DNA of 64,000 bases from G963663315 sp965214205 (GTDB lineage: Bacteria; Pseudomonadota; Gammaproteobacteria; Arenicellales; Poriferihabitantaceae). Below the pieces are notes generated by a model that did no database searches, was not told the origin of the DNA, and saw only the letters and a program-made list of their open reading frames with translations. A program made the position numbers and the translations under genes. The stretch is taken from assembly GCA_965214205.1 (NCBI GenBank), contig OZ243941.1, forward strand, positions 496,001 to 560,000, written 5' to 3'. This document shows, in pieces, positions 26,571 to 35,764 of the stretch (positions are counted from its first letter, which is position 1; each line of letters opens with the position of its first letter).

Positions 26571-27695
26571 ATGAAACTGGCATTCTGTCTGTTCCGGTAT
26601 TTCCCCTGGTCCGGACTGGCCCGGGATTTCCTGCGAGTCGTACAGGAATGTCACCGGCGGGGTCATGAGACACATATTTATGCCCGCGAATGGCAGGGAG
26701 AACAACCCCCCGCAATCCCGATCAATCGGTTGCAGAGCCGAGCCCTCTCCAACCATGCCAGCAACCGGGCGTTTTACCAACAGTTCCAGGAGATAGCCAA
26801 CCGCCAGCATTTTGACAGGGTTGTCGGCTTCAACAAGATGCCCGGACTGGATGTGTATTATTGTGCTGATGCCTGCTATGCCAATAGGAATAACCGCCAT
26901 AGCAAGCTGTATCAACAGCTCAGCCCCCGCTTCCGTCAGTTCCAGGCTTATGAACAGGCCGTCTTCGACATCCAGGCCCCCACTACCATCCTGTCGCTAT
27001 CAGAGCGTGTCAAGAGCGTATACCAAGAGTACTACGGTACACCGGAAAGCCGCTTCCGATCGATTCCCCCGATTCTCGATATCAGGCAAAAACCCTGGCA
27101 TCGACCGGACGCTGTGCGCCGAAAAAAACGCCAACAGCTGGGCCTTGAAAGCCATCAGCCCCTGCTCCTGTTTATCGGCTCCGGCTTCAGGAGAAAAGGG
27201 CTTGACCGCGCCATTCGCGCCATGGCCGCGTTGCCCGAGTCGCTTCGTCGAGACAGCCTCATGCTGGTACTCGGCCAGGACAAGGCAACCCGCTATCAGC
27301 GACTCGCGAGCAGCGTAGGCCTGACCGGTAAAGTCCGCTTCCTCGGCGGACGTGATGACGTTGTCGAGTGGATGGCTGCCGGTGACCTGTTGATCCACCC
27401 GGCGCGGGAAGAAACCGCAGGCGCAGTACTGATCGAATCCGTAGCCGCCGGGCTGCCGGTACTGGTTACCGATGTATGTGGCTATGCACACCACATTACA
27501 GACGCACAAGCGGGTATCGTTTCCGCATCACCATTTGTACAGCAGCAATTCAATCAGCAACTGCACGATGCCCTGACCTCCGACCACCGCGCCAACTGGC
27601 GCCAAAACGGCATCGAATACGGCAAAAACCCCGACCTCTACAGAATGCCGGAAACAGTCACCGATTTTATTGAGGAAAAGGCATCTGGTCGGTGA
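26571..27695 (+). CDS. waaG: Lipopolysaccharide core glycosyltransferase, WaaG-like (GT4)
   Basis: A 374-residue GT-B fold transferase. It opens MKLAFCLFRYFPWSGLARDFLRV, closely fitting heptose(I) alpha-1,3-glucosyltransferase WaaG. The donor-binding half has LLFIGSGFRRKGLDRAI and the EX7E-type block HPAREETAGAVLIESVAAGLPVL. It acts at the cytoplasmic face on the inner core of lipopolysaccharide. It follows galE by 18 bp. Sugar specificity is inferred from the family only. Confidence 0.88.
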   Translation: MKLAFCLFRYFPWSGLARDFLRVVQECHRRGHETHIYAREWQGEQPPAIPINRLQSRALSNHASNRAFYQQFQEIANRQHFDRVVGFNKMPGLDVYYCADACYANRNNRHSKLYQQLSPRFRQFQAYEQAVFDIQAPTTILSLSERVKSVYQEYYGTPESRFRSIPPILDIRQKPWHRPDAVRRKKRQQLGLESHQPLLLFIGSGFRRKGLDRAIRAMAALPESLRRDSLMLVLGQDKATRYQRLASSVGLTGKVRFLGGRDDVVEWMAAGDLLIHPAREETAGAVLIESVAAGLPVLVTDVCGYAHHITDAQAGIVSASPFVQQQFNQQLHDALTSDHRANWRQNGIEYGKNPDLYRMPETVTDFIEEKASGR

Positions 27696-28080
27696 CCAGT
27701 ACATAGAACTCCTCTTCCACTCTCGTCATTCCCGCAGGCTTGCCCCCCGTTCGGAGCCGGAGACCGGCCCGCCAACCGTAATCCCCGCTCCGGGCCTCTG
27801 GTATAATCGCCGGAACCACTGTTGAAAGCAGTGCTGGGTGCGTGGCGTGGAAATCGTCCTTGCCACTTGTTTTATTATGGATTATTCGGGCTGGATCCAA
27901 GAACCCATGACGACACATAGAGGTGCGTTCTTTTCTCTATCCGCAATGCCAGACACGCGCCGAACATATCGGCCTATGCTGGAACGCCCCCGGTAGAACT
28001 GTTAAAATGCGGGGAACCGGACGAATCTGAGCCGGACGAAACCACCAACCACCACCGTATTACCGAATCGCGCATTCGAT
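27696..28080. other. 385-bp intergenic region with degenerate repeat and a TATAAT-led hairpin
   Basis: No protein gene was seen. CTCGTCATTCCCGCAGG near 27725 belongs to the same repeat type as 1489-1582. A perfect TATAAT lies at 27802-27807 and is followed by CCACTG-TTGAAA-GCAGTG, a short hairpin. It has no clear -35. Near 28005 GTTAAAAT could be the -10 for gloA. A small RNA is possible but not shown. Confidence 0.35.
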
Positions 28081-28521
28081 ATGAAATACCTGCATACCAT
28101 GATCCGGGTCAGTGACCTGGACAAGTCCCTCGCCTTCTTCAAGGACGGTCTCGGCATGGTGGAAACCCGCCGTTATGAGAACGAGGCTGGCCGGTTTACT
28201 CTGGTGTTCCTTGCCGCCCGTGACGATGTCGAACAGGCGTACGCGGAACAGGCGCCAGTGGTGGAACTGACTTACAACTGGGACCCTGAAGACTATGGCG
28301 GCGGCCGGAACTTCGGTCACCTGGCCTACGAGGTGGACGATATCTATGCCACCTGCCAACGGCTCATGGATCGAGGCGTCACCATCAACCGGCCTCCGCG
28401 GGATGGTCACATGGCATTCATCCGCACCCCGGACAACATTTCCATCGAACTGTTGCAAAAGGGCGCGGCTCTGGCTGTTGCCGAGCCCTGGGCTTCCATG
28501 GGAAGCGCCGGCGAATGGTAA
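28081..28521 (+). CDS. gloA: Lactoylglutathione lyase (glyoxalase I)
   Basis: A 146-residue vicinal-oxygen-chelate enzyme converting the methylglyoxal-glutathione adduct to S-lactoylglutathione. KYLHTMIRVSDLDKSLAFFKDGLGM gives the first metal histidine, LELTYNWD-type motif (here VELTYNWD) a glutamate, and FGHLAYEVDDI and ISIELLQKG the remaining ligands. Its tail is slightly longer than E. coli GloA. It lies 49 bp before a glutathione transferase, so glutathione-linked detoxification genes are paired here. Confidence 0.95.
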   Translation: MKYLHTMIRVSDLDKSLAFFKDGLGMVETRRYENEAGRFTLVFLAARDDVEQAYAEQAPVVELTYNWDPEDYGGGRNFGHLAYEVDDIYATCQRLMDRGVTINRPPRDGHMAFIRTPDNISIELLQKGAALAVAEPWASMGSAGEW

Positions 28522-28570
28522 CCACTCTGGATCACACGGACATTTTCAGGTCATCGGAGAACCATTCAAT

Positions 28571-29437
28571 ATGACAGACGAATCCCCCTGGAAGCCGCCC
28601 AAAGTCTGGTGTCCGGACCAGGGAAACGGGGGCAAGTGGGCCGGGATCAATCGCCCCGTTGCCGGTCCCACCCATGAACGGGAACTGCCTCGCGGCCGCC
28701 ACCCGATGCAACTGTATTCTCTGGGCACGCCCAACGGCATCAAGGTCACGGTAATGCTGGAGGAGTTGCTGGAAGCGGGCCATCAGGGCGCGGAATACGA
28801 CGCTTGGTACATTGATATCGGTAAGGGTGATCAATTCGGCAGCGGTTTCGTCGCGATCAATCCCAACTCGAAAATCCCCGCCCTGCTGGACTGCAGCGAA
28901 GAAGAACCCGTTCGGGTCTTCGAATCCGGCGCGATTCTCCTGTATCTCGCGGACAAGTTTCAGACGCTGGCGCCAACCGACGCTTCGGAGAGGGCCGAGT
29001 GCCTGTCGTGGCTTTTCTGGCAGATGGGCAGCGCGCCGTATCTCGGCGGCGGCTTTGGCCATTTCTACAAGTACGCCCCCCATTTCATGGAATATCCTAT
29101 CCACCGCTTTACCATGGAGGTCAAGCGGCAATTGGATGTGCTGGACCGCAACCTGGCAGACCGCCGCTATATCTGCGGGGACGAGTATACCGTGGCGGAC
29201 ATCGCCATCTGGCCCTGGTACGGCCGGCTTATGTTCAATTCTATCTACGAGGCGGCGGAGTTCCTGGAAGCGGACTCCTACCGGCATCTTGACCGTTGGG
29301 CCAGGGAGATCGGGGCGCGGCCCGCGGTAGCGCGGGGGAAACGCGTCAATCGTTCTTCGGACAACCCGGGGCTGTTGCGCGAACGCCACGATGCCCGGGA
29401 TTTCGAAGTTTCCGGAGAATCGCCCGCGGCCTCCTGA
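28571..29437 (+). CDS. yghU: Glutathione S-transferase, YghU-like disulfide-bond oxidoreductase
   Basis: A 288-residue glutathione transferase of the Nu/YghU class. The N-terminal extension (1-45) is typical, with the thioredoxin-like domain LYSLGTPNGIKVTVMLEEL and the GSH-binding NPNSKIPALLD and VFESGAILLYLADK. The helical domain has YTVADIAIWPWYGRL. YghU-type proteins bind two glutathiones and reduce disulfides such as 2-hydroxyethyl disulfide. ATG 28571 is selected because the family extension begins there. It is convergent with the decarboxylase gene. Confidence 0.9.
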   Translation: MTDESPWKPPKVWCPDQGNGGKWAGINRPVAGPTHERELPRGRHPMQLYSLGTPNGIKVTVMLEELLEAGHQGAEYDAWYIDIGKGDQFGSGFVAINPNSKIPALLDCSEEEPVRVFESGAILLYLADKFQTLAPTDASERAECLSWLFWQMGSAPYLGGGFGHFYKYAPHFMEYPIHRFTMEVKRQLDVLDRNLADRRYICGDEYTVADIAIWPWYGRLMFNSIYEAAEFLEADSYRHLDRWAREIGARPAVARGKRVNRSSDNPGLLRERHDARDFEVSGESPAAS

Positions 29438-29514
29438 CACCCGCCGGGGCGCTGGTCAGACAGGACGCTTCGATCCAGTCGGTCAGAGCCATGGTCCCCA
29501 CATCCGTGGGAAAA

Positions 29515-30939
29515 TCATGTCCCGTCTGCTGCTGCGGCTTCCCGGATGAGGTTCCAGAGCGTCTCCACATGGCGGCGTTCGGTGGCCTCAGCGCCGATGG
29601 ACACCCGCGCGATCCAGCGATCATCAATCTTCACCGGGGACATGAACGCGGCCCCGGAACGGTTGATGGCATCCACCCAACCCAGTGTATGCTCATTCAG
29701 CGCCTCCCCGGTGAGACCGGGCGGCCGGTGCAGAACACACACGGTCTGCAGGGTGACCGGCGACGCCACTTCCCAATAGGGTTCAGCCTTCACCCGCCCC
29801 GCCAGCCAGCGGGCATTGTCGAGGTCCACGCGCAGTCGCTGGCGGATTGCCTCGGCGCCGTCGAGGCGCAGGTGAAACCAGAGTTTCAGCGCGCGAAAAC
29901 GCCGTCCCAGGGGGATGCCCCAGTCCCGGTACTGCTTCACTTCCCCATCCACGCCGGAGCGAAGATAGCTCGGATTGGTGGACATCACCCGGACCAGATG
30001 TTCGGGGTCCCGCACATAGAACAGGGCAAAATCAAGGATGGTGCCGAACCATTTGTGCGGATTCCATGAGATCGAGTCGGCGTCTTCGACACCCTGCCAA
30101 AGGTAACGGCGCTCGGGCAGCAGCATGGCAGAGCCGGCCATGGCGGCATCGACATGGAGCCAGATGCCGTTGCGGCTGGCGCATTCCGCCATCGCCGCCA
30201 CCGGATCCATCGCGGTAACACCGGTGGAGCCCACCGAAGCCACGATCATGGCCGGGATGACGCCATCAGCCAGATCCCGGTCAATCATGGCCTCCAGCGC
30301 TGCCGGCTGCATGGTGCGGCTGCGGGCATCCATCGGCACCCGGCGAATGTTGTCCGCGCCGAACCCGGCAAGCAGCGCCCCCTTGCGGACCGAGGAATGA
30401 GCTTCGTCCGTGGTATAGACCGTAAGGGGGCTATCCGCCTGCTGCAGCCCGCCCCGAACCTCGCTGTAGCTGGTCGCCTTCTCCCGGGCCAGGATCATGG
30501 CGCAGAGGCAGACAGTGGACGCGGTATCATGAATCGTACCTTCCCACTGTTCCGACAGTCCTGTCAGTTGCCGCATCCAGTCACACACCACCTCTTCCAC
30601 TTCAGTGAGGGCGGGGCAGCTTTCCCAGGAGATGCCCAAAGTACCGAGACCGGAACTGGCGAAATCACCCAGCACCGAAGCCAGCGAGGCATTGGAGGGA
30701 AACCAGCCGAACTGCATGGGATGCTGTACCTGGGTGATGCCCGGCGCCACCAGGGTCTCAAGATCCCGCAACACATCGGCGAAGGGTTCCGGCTGCTCCG
30801 GCGGAATCTCCGGCAACGCCCCGCGGATATCTCCCGGAGCGACCTGCGCCCGCACCGGCCGCGTTTCGATCTTTTGGCGGTAGTCATAGATCCAGTCAAT
30901 CAGTTCATGCGCTTCCCGGCGAAATGCTTCAGGTTTCAT
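29515..30939 (-). CDS. PLP-dependent decarboxylase (aromatic-L-amino-acid decarboxylase family)
   Basis: A 474-residue group II decarboxylase. Key sites are visible: the stacking histidine in TTDEAHSS (H191), the pyridine-nitrogen aspartate in LHVDAAMAGS (D264) and the PLP lysine in SWNPHKWFGT (K296). HPMQFGWFPSNAS near residue 73 is the substrate-entry block of this family. The substrate could be an aromatic amino acid such as tryptophan, tyrosine or phenylalanine; the sequence does not decide. ATG 30939 is used because family homology begins MKPEAFRREAHELIDW. It is the last gene of an eight-gene leftward unit, 35 bp after the membrane protein. Confidence 0.88.
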   Translation of the reverse strand: MKPEAFRREAHELIDWIYDYRQKIETRPVRAQVAPGDIRGALPEIPPEQPEPFADVLRDLETLVAPGITQVQHPMQFGWFPSNASLASVLGDFASSGLGTLGISWESCPALTEVEEVVCDWMRQLTGLSEQWEGTIHDTASTVCLCAMILAREKATSYSEVRGGLQQADSPLTVYTTDEAHSSVRKGALLAGFGADNIRRVPMDARSRTMQPAALEAMIDRDLADGVIPAMIVASVGSTGVTAMDPVAAMAECASRNGIWLHVDAAMAGSAMLLPERRYLWQGVEDADSISWNPHKWFGTILDFALFYVRDPEHLVRVMSTNPSYLRSGVDGEVKQYRDWGIPLGRRFRALKLWFHLRLDGAEAIRQRLRVDLDNARWLAGRVKAEPYWEVASPVTLQTVCVLHRPPGLTGEALNEHTLGWVDAINRSGAAFMSPVKIDDRWIARVSIGAEATERRHVETLWNLIREAAAADGT

Positions 30940-30974
30940 GTGTCTTCCCGGTTTTTCCCAAGTATTTCCAATCT

Positions 30975-32384
30975 TCACCCAATGGCGGCAGTAGACAACA
31001 GCCACAATCCAAACACAGTATAACCCACCATCAGGATGGCCGGGAATATCTGGCTCCTGACTGCAGTCCGGGGGGCCTGATAAATGTCCAGCGCGATGAC
31101 ATGGGCGATGAAAATACCAATTACATGTCCGAGGACGATGACCGCCGTCTGGAAACCCCATATCAGGGACACCGCGTCGAGATGATTGAAAAATGAAGTG
31201 GTCACATGAAAGTGGCTGGCGCCGAGCAGGTTCCAGTCCCGGGATAACGGATCATTCCAGGCAAGAAAGGCATACTGGACATTGACCAGGATCCGGGTCA
31301 GGTAGTGAGCGCAATGAAAAACCAGGGATATGGGAATAATGGAGTACACCAGTCTCCCGGCGACCTCTACAAAGCCGACTTTCACCCCCGCCATTTTCCA
31401 GCCCGCGTACACGCACGCCAGATACAGCAAAACCAGTAACCCGAATCCACCCGCCAGCCCCAGGGAATTGTCGGGCATCACTGCGCTTCTGCCGGGAAAT
31501 TCCAGTGGATTGGCTCCAATCAGGCTCAACCAGAAAAAGGTGCCCGAAAGACCGTCAAAGGAAACCGTGCTCAGGGTCAACAGTACGAAAAGGGCGCCGG
31601 AAAGAGGCAGGGCGGGCAACGCGCCCATGCCCGCTCCGGGAACAATCAACCTGATTTTGCCGCTGCCATCGCCATCGGGGTGAAAAAGCGAAAGTTTCCC
31701 GATCAGGCGAAAGAAAATGGAAAAAGGCTCGCCGCGTTCAAACCATTTTTCTTCGCCGTATATCAATACCGCAATCAGGTTTATCAACCAATAGACCAGA
31801 ACCATCCAGGCCAACCGGTGGGGGTCTTCAGGAGCCGGGTCAACCAGTTCGAACCAGGCAAATCCCGCGAACAGGGTAATCGCCGGAAAATATCCAAAGC
31901 CTTCCGGCAACGCCGCATATCGGGACTTGAGACAAAAAATTCGCCGAACCCCCCAGGCCACGCCACTCCAGGGGTTGACATGTGTCCAGAGATTGCCGGT
32001 AATACATTGAAGGAGGGTGAACAGGATCCAGAACAGGGTCCAGACCGTGATGGGCAGTGGATTCAGCAACGGGTCTTGGGAGCCGAAGAACCCGGTAACG
32101 ATCAAAAAGGTGAGCGCGAAAAAAGACCCCAAGCTGAAAGGAACAACAGGAAGTCCTGGAATCCCCTTTATCGGCTGGCTGTACCCGGACAGGCGCTTGA
32201 AAAGGGCGGGAGGGATGACGGCCAACACGATAAAAGACAGCAAAACGGCCAGCGCTCCGCCGATCATATAAAGTTCGGTCGGAAGCAGCAGGATCAGCCC
32301 GCGTTCGGCGCTGTGGGCCAGAACCTCAGCCGGGCAAAGGCTCCAACCAGCCAGTAACAACCATTTTGGCAGTCCGAATTTCAA
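30975..32384 (-). CDS. Polytopic membrane protein of unknown function
   Basis: A 469-residue protein with a cleavable-looking N-terminus (through VLAHS) and roughly eleven to twelve hydrophobic helices. Late helices are rich in histidine: VFHCAHYLT, GASHFHVTTSFFNH and VLGHVIGIFIAH. From memory it resembles multi-pass proteins often labelled fenitrothion hydrolase in databases, sharing the YTVFGLWLLS ending; that label is weakly founded and I do not adopt it. The ATG overlaps the livF stop by 4 nt, so it belongs to the transporter operon. It may be an extra channel, metal- or haem-linked protein, or exporter. Confidence 0.7.
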   Translation of the reverse strand: MKFGLPKWLLLAGWSLCPAEVLAHSAERGLILLLPTELYMIGGALAVLLSFIVLAVIPPALFKRLSGYSQPIKGIPGLPVVPFSLGSFFALTFLIVTGFFGSQDPLLNPLPITVWTLFWILFTLLQCITGNLWTHVNPWSGVAWGVRRIFCLKSRYAALPEGFGYFPAITLFAGFAWFELVDPAPEDPHRLAWMVLVYWLINLIAVLIYGEEKWFERGEPFSIFFRLIGKLSLFHPDGDGSGKIRLIVPGAGMGALPALPLSGALFVLLTLSTVSFDGLSGTFFWLSLIGANPLEFPGRSAVMPDNSLGLAGGFGLLVLLYLACVYAGWKMAGVKVGFVEVAGRLVYSIIPISLVFHCAHYLTRILVNVQYAFLAWNDPLSRDWNLLGASHFHVTTSFFNHLDAVSLIWGFQTAVIVLGHVIGIFIAHVIALDIYQAPRTAVRSQIFPAILMVGYTVFGLWLLSTAAIG

Positions 32385-33091
32385 TCAGCCCGCCCGATAC
32401 CGATGTAACGCCTGACCAGCTTTTCATCATGTTCCACTGCCGCCACATCCAGGGATTTATGCAGGACTCCATTCTCCATGAATGCGACGCGGTCAGCGAC
32501 TCCCAGCACAGCGTCGATTCGTTGTTCCACGAGAAGTATGCCAACTCCCTCCGCGGCGAGTCGGCTGATGACGGTCCGGATGGTTGAAATCATTGAAGGC
32601 ATCAACCCCTCGGTGGGTTCATCCAGCAAAAGCAGGGAAGGATGCAGACACAATGCCCTTGCCATAGCCAGCATCTGTTGTTCCCCTCCACTCAACGTAC
32701 CGGAAATCTGATCAAGCCGCGTCCGAAGAACCGGGAACAGGTCCAGCGCCTGATCGAGAAGACGCTTTTCCTGATTTTTCAGCAACAGGCCGATCTCAAG
32801 ATTCTCCGCCACGGTCAGTTCAGCGAACAGCCGTCTTCCCTGCGGCACATAGCCCACCCCGTGAGCGGGAATTTCGTGAGCCTTCAGGGTCGTCAACCCA
32901 ATCCCGTTCAACCGGATTTCCCCTGAGCGGAATGGCATCAGGCCCATGATCGTTTTTAACAGGGATGTTTTTCCGGCGCCGTTTCGGCCCAGCAGGCAAA
33001 GTACTTCCCCCCGTTCCAGTTCAAGTGAAACATCCCGGATCACGTTACTGCCAGAGGTATAACCGGCGTTGACATGGCTGGCTGAAAACAT
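32381..33091 (-). CDS. livF: Branched-chain amino-acid-type ABC transporter ATPase (LivF)
   Basis: A 236-residue ATPase. Walker A is GRNGAGKTSLLKT, the Q-loop region YVPQGRRLFAELTVAENL is typical of LivF, the signature is LSGGEQQMLAMARAL, and Walker B is LLLLDEPTEGL. The start is ATG 33091, 4 bp after livG. It overlaps the following membrane-protein gene by 4 nt. Together with LivG it energises the LivHM channel. Confidence 0.94.
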   Translation of the reverse strand: MFSASHVNAGYTSGSNVIRDVSLELERGEVLCLLGRNGAGKTSLLKTIMGLMPFRSGEIRLNGIGLTTLKAHEIPAHGVGYVPQGRRLFAELTVAENLEIGLLLKNQEKRLLDQALDLFPVLRTRLDQISGTLSGGEQQMLAMARALCLHPSLLLLDEPTEGLMPSMISTIRTVISRLAAEGVGILLVEQRIDAVLGVADRVAFMENGVLHKSLDVAAVEHDEKLVRRYIGIGRAD

Positions 33092-33095
33092 GCGT

Positions 33096-33830
33096 TCACA
33101 CACGTCCCAGATAGGCGGTCTGGACCGCCTCGTTGCGCTGGATTTCATCGGCAGCGCCCTCGGCCAGGATAGCGCCCTGATTCATGACCGTAATCCGGTC
33201 CGACAGGGAAGTGACCACCGGAACATTATGTTCAATCAGCAGGATTGTAGTGGATTGCCTGATTTCCCGGATCAGGGATTTAAACACTTCCGTCTCTCCA
33301 TCAGATAATCCCTGGGTGGGTTCATCCAGTATCAGAAGCAACGGGCGCAGCGCCAGTCCCATGGCTATTTCCAGCAATCGCTGATGACCGTAGGCGGTTT
33401 CTCCCGCTTTTTGCCGCGGGTCGATGCTAAGCCCCGCCCGATCCAGACACTCGACCACGATCTCATCCACAGACCGGGCCGGGTTAGCGGCACCCGGGGG
33501 TTGCCGGACTTGCGTGCGAAGCTGCGCGGCGATGGCGACATTCTCAAAAACCGACAGGGCCGGGTAGATGCTGGTGATTTGAAAGGTATAGGCAATGCCG
33601 AGCCGTACTCTGCGCCAGGTCGGCAAGGATGTGATTTCTTTGCCACAGAGCCGGATGGATCCGTTGTCCGGAGACAATCGCCCGGACAGGAGGCTGGCCA
33701 GAGTGGTTTTTCCGGCGCCATTGGGGCCGATAATTGATCGTACCTCGCCAGTATTCACCGAGAAGTCCACACTGCGAACCGCCTGTAATCCACCAAACGA
33801 CCGCGACAAATTGCGAGTCTCGATCAGCAT
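33096..33830 (-). CDS. livG: Branched-chain amino-acid-type ABC transporter ATPase (LivG)
   Basis: A 244-residue ATPase with Walker A GPNGAGKTTLASLL, the LivG-specific FQITSIYPALSVFENVAIAA, a shorter than usual signature (YGHQRLLEIAMGLALRP, in place of canonical LSGGQ), and Walker B LLILDEPTQGL. The ATG at 33830 shares one base with the livM stop (TAATG), which indicates coupled translation. An upstream in-frame start at 33851 lies inside livM and is less likely. Confidence 0.93.
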   Translation of the reverse strand: MLIETRNLSRSFGGLQAVRSVDFSVNTGEVRSIIGPNGAGKTTLASLLSGRLSPDNGSIRLCGKEITSLPTWRRVRLGIAYTFQITSIYPALSVFENVAIAAQLRTQVRQPPGAANPARSVDEIVVECLDRAGLSIDPRQKAGETAYGHQRLLEIAMGLALRPLLLILDEPTQGLSDGETEVFKSLIREIRQSTTILLIEHNVPVVTSLSDRITVMNQGAILAEGAADEIQRNEAVQTAYLGRV

Positions 33831-34792
33831 TACGGCAACCAGGCTATCCATCGCTCCCGCACGGCGCCGAGAATGCCTTTAGGGAAATACAGGATCAGGA
33901 ATATCAGTACGACTCCGGCAACCAGCAGCCAGGCGGCGGTATAGTTGCTGGCAATATCAATCAGGTAAAACATCAGGAAGCTGCCCACCAATGGACCCAG
34001 CACTGTGCCAGCGCCTCCCACCAGAGTAAACAGCAGGGCATCAATGGAATACTGGATACTGGCGAAAGAAGAGCCGATATAAGCGAACAACAAGGCGTAA
34101 GCACCACCGGCAGCAGCGGACAGGGTTCCCGATATGACCACCGCCTTGAGCTTGATGGCAAAGGTATTGTAACCCAGCATACGAGTCCTCTCCTCATTTT
34201 CACGGATGGCGATCAATATCCTGCCGGTCGGGCCATTGACCAGGCGATAAATAGTGGTCAGACAGACGGCTAGCAGAGTCAACGCGATAAAATACCGGGT
34301 AGCGGGGTCTGTCAGGTTTAATTGCCAGCCCATCCATTGCAGGCTTCGCGCCGACTCAGGCAGAACCAGCCCCTCATCGCCTCGGGTATAGGTGGTGAAA
34401 TGCAGGGTGGCCAGGTAAGCCACCTGGGCAAACATCAGGGTAACAATCATGAATGCCACGCCGCGAGTACGCAATGCGATAGCGCCGACTACCACCGAGA
34501 CCAGGGCACCTGACAACACGGCAAAAACGAACGCGGCAACGATACCCCACTCCAGATGATAAGCAGTCAGGCCCGCACCATACAGCCCGGTAGCGAAAAA
34601 CATGGCATGCCCCAGACTCAGCAATCCGGTATAGCCGAACAGAACATTGAAGCCCATGGCAAAAACCGCCAGCACCATGATCCGGGTCGCGGTCAGATGA
34701 TGATATTCCGGGAGCACGAACTGTAGAACGAAAAGGATCACGATAACCGCACTATGCAGCAGCAGAGACTTGTTTTTAACCAGCCCCCTCAT
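33830..34792 (-). CDS. livM: Branched-chain amino-acid-type ABC transporter permease (LivM)
   Basis: A 320-residue permease with about nine to ten membrane helices. Family marks are MGFNVLFGYTGLLSLGHAMFF (with the conserved GQ/GLLSLGHA block), GRILIAIRENEERTRMLGYN (cytoplasmic ATPase-coupling loop) and GGAGTVLGPLVGSF. It overlaps livH by 4 nt at its start and livG by one base at its end. Confidence 0.94.
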   Translation of the reverse strand: MRGLVKNKSLLLHSAVIVILFVLQFVLPEYHHLTATRIMVLAVFAMGFNVLFGYTGLLSLGHAMFFATGLYGAGLTAYHLEWGIVAAFVFAVLSGALVSVVVGAIALRTRGVAFMIVTLMFAQVAYLATLHFTTYTRGDEGLVLPESARSLQWMGWQLNLTDPATRYFIALTLLAVCLTTIYRLVNGPTGRILIAIRENEERTRMLGYNTFAIKLKAVVISGTLSAAAGGAYALLFAYIGSSFASIQYSIDALLFTLVGGAGTVLGPLVGSFLMFYLIDIASNYTAAWLLVAGVVLIFLILYFPKGILGAVRERWIAWLP

Positions 34793-35670
34793 CGCTGCTT
34801 GACTCCGAACAGCCCTTCGGGCTTGAACACCAGCACCATGGCAACCAGAAATGTAGCCGTCATCTTGGCCAGCGTAGGCGAGAAGAACATGGAAATGATG
34901 CCATCGCTCATGCCAATCACAATCGCCGCAACCAGGGTGCCACGGATACTGCCGAGCCCGCCGGTTATAACCACGATAAATGACATCAGCAACGGATCAA
35001 GACCCATCAGGTAGTGCGCCTGTCGAATAGGAACAATCAGCACCGCCGCCAGCGCCGCGAACAGAGCGCCGACAGCGAAAACCCAGCCGTAAACACGAGT
35101 TACCGGGATACCGAAGGCTTGTGCCATCTCACCATCGACCTGTGTGGCTCGCATGATCAGGCCAGCGCGGGTACGGCTGAGCACATACCAGCTGCCGAGC
35201 AGAATAATAGCAGCCATCACAACCACCAGCAGCTTGTAGCCGGAATAACCGAACCAGGGGAAATCAACCCGGAAATACAGCGGCGGCTGCACCGGCCTGG
35301 CATCGGGACCGAACAGCAACAAGGCAGACTGCTGCAGAATATACAAAACCCCGATGGTAGCGACGATGGTAGCCTCTGGATTGTAGTCGAGCTTCTCAAG
35401 AACCAGTCGTTCACTGCAAAAGGCAATGGCTCCAACCAGAGCCGGGCCAATCACCAGCGCCGCCAGAAATCCGGCGGCGGGATGAAGCGGGAACAAACTG
35501 GTAATCCACCAGGCCAGAACGGCGCCCAGCATATAGAACTCGCCATGCGCGACATTGACGATACGCATGACCCCGAACACCAGACACAACCCCAGCGCCG
35601 TCAGACTCAGCACCGCCGATTGCACCAGCCCTTCCAGAGAAGCGAGCAGCAGGAATGGCCCGAAATCCAT
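34789..35670 (-). CDS. livH: Branched-chain amino-acid-type ABC transporter permease (LivH)
   Basis: A 293-residue permease with about eight membrane helices. LGLCLVFGVMRIVNVAHGEFYMLGA is the conserved opening, RATQVDGEMAQAFGI the coupling loop, and GGLGSIRGTLVAAIVIG the late conserved helix. It lies 94 bp after the binding-protein gene and overlaps livM. Confidence 0.94.
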   Translation of the reverse strand: MDFGPFLLLASLEGLVQSAVLSLTALGLCLVFGVMRIVNVAHGEFYMLGAVLAWWITSLFPLHPAAGFLAALVIGPALVGAIAFCSERLVLEKLDYNPEATIVATIGVLYILQQSALLLFGPDARPVQPPLYFRVDFPWFGYSGYKLLVVVMAAIILLGSWYVLSRTRAGLIMRATQVDGEMAQAFGIPVTRVYGWVFAVGALFAALAAVLIVPIRQAHYLMGLDPLLMSFIVVITGGLGSIRGTLVAAIVIGMSDGIISMFFSPTLAKMTATFLVAMVLVFKPEGLFGVKQR

Positions 35671-35764
35671 GAACGAATCCGTTTTTCAGTTGATTCGAGT
35701 ACGCTTATCAACCAAAGACGGCCCATCCCGTTGCCGGGGCGAACCGTCTACGGCATGCCAATGC

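Noticed and set aside
25446..26915. 489-codon leftward frame opposite galE
   Set aside because: galE motifs are complete on the other strand, and this frame shows no recognisable family.
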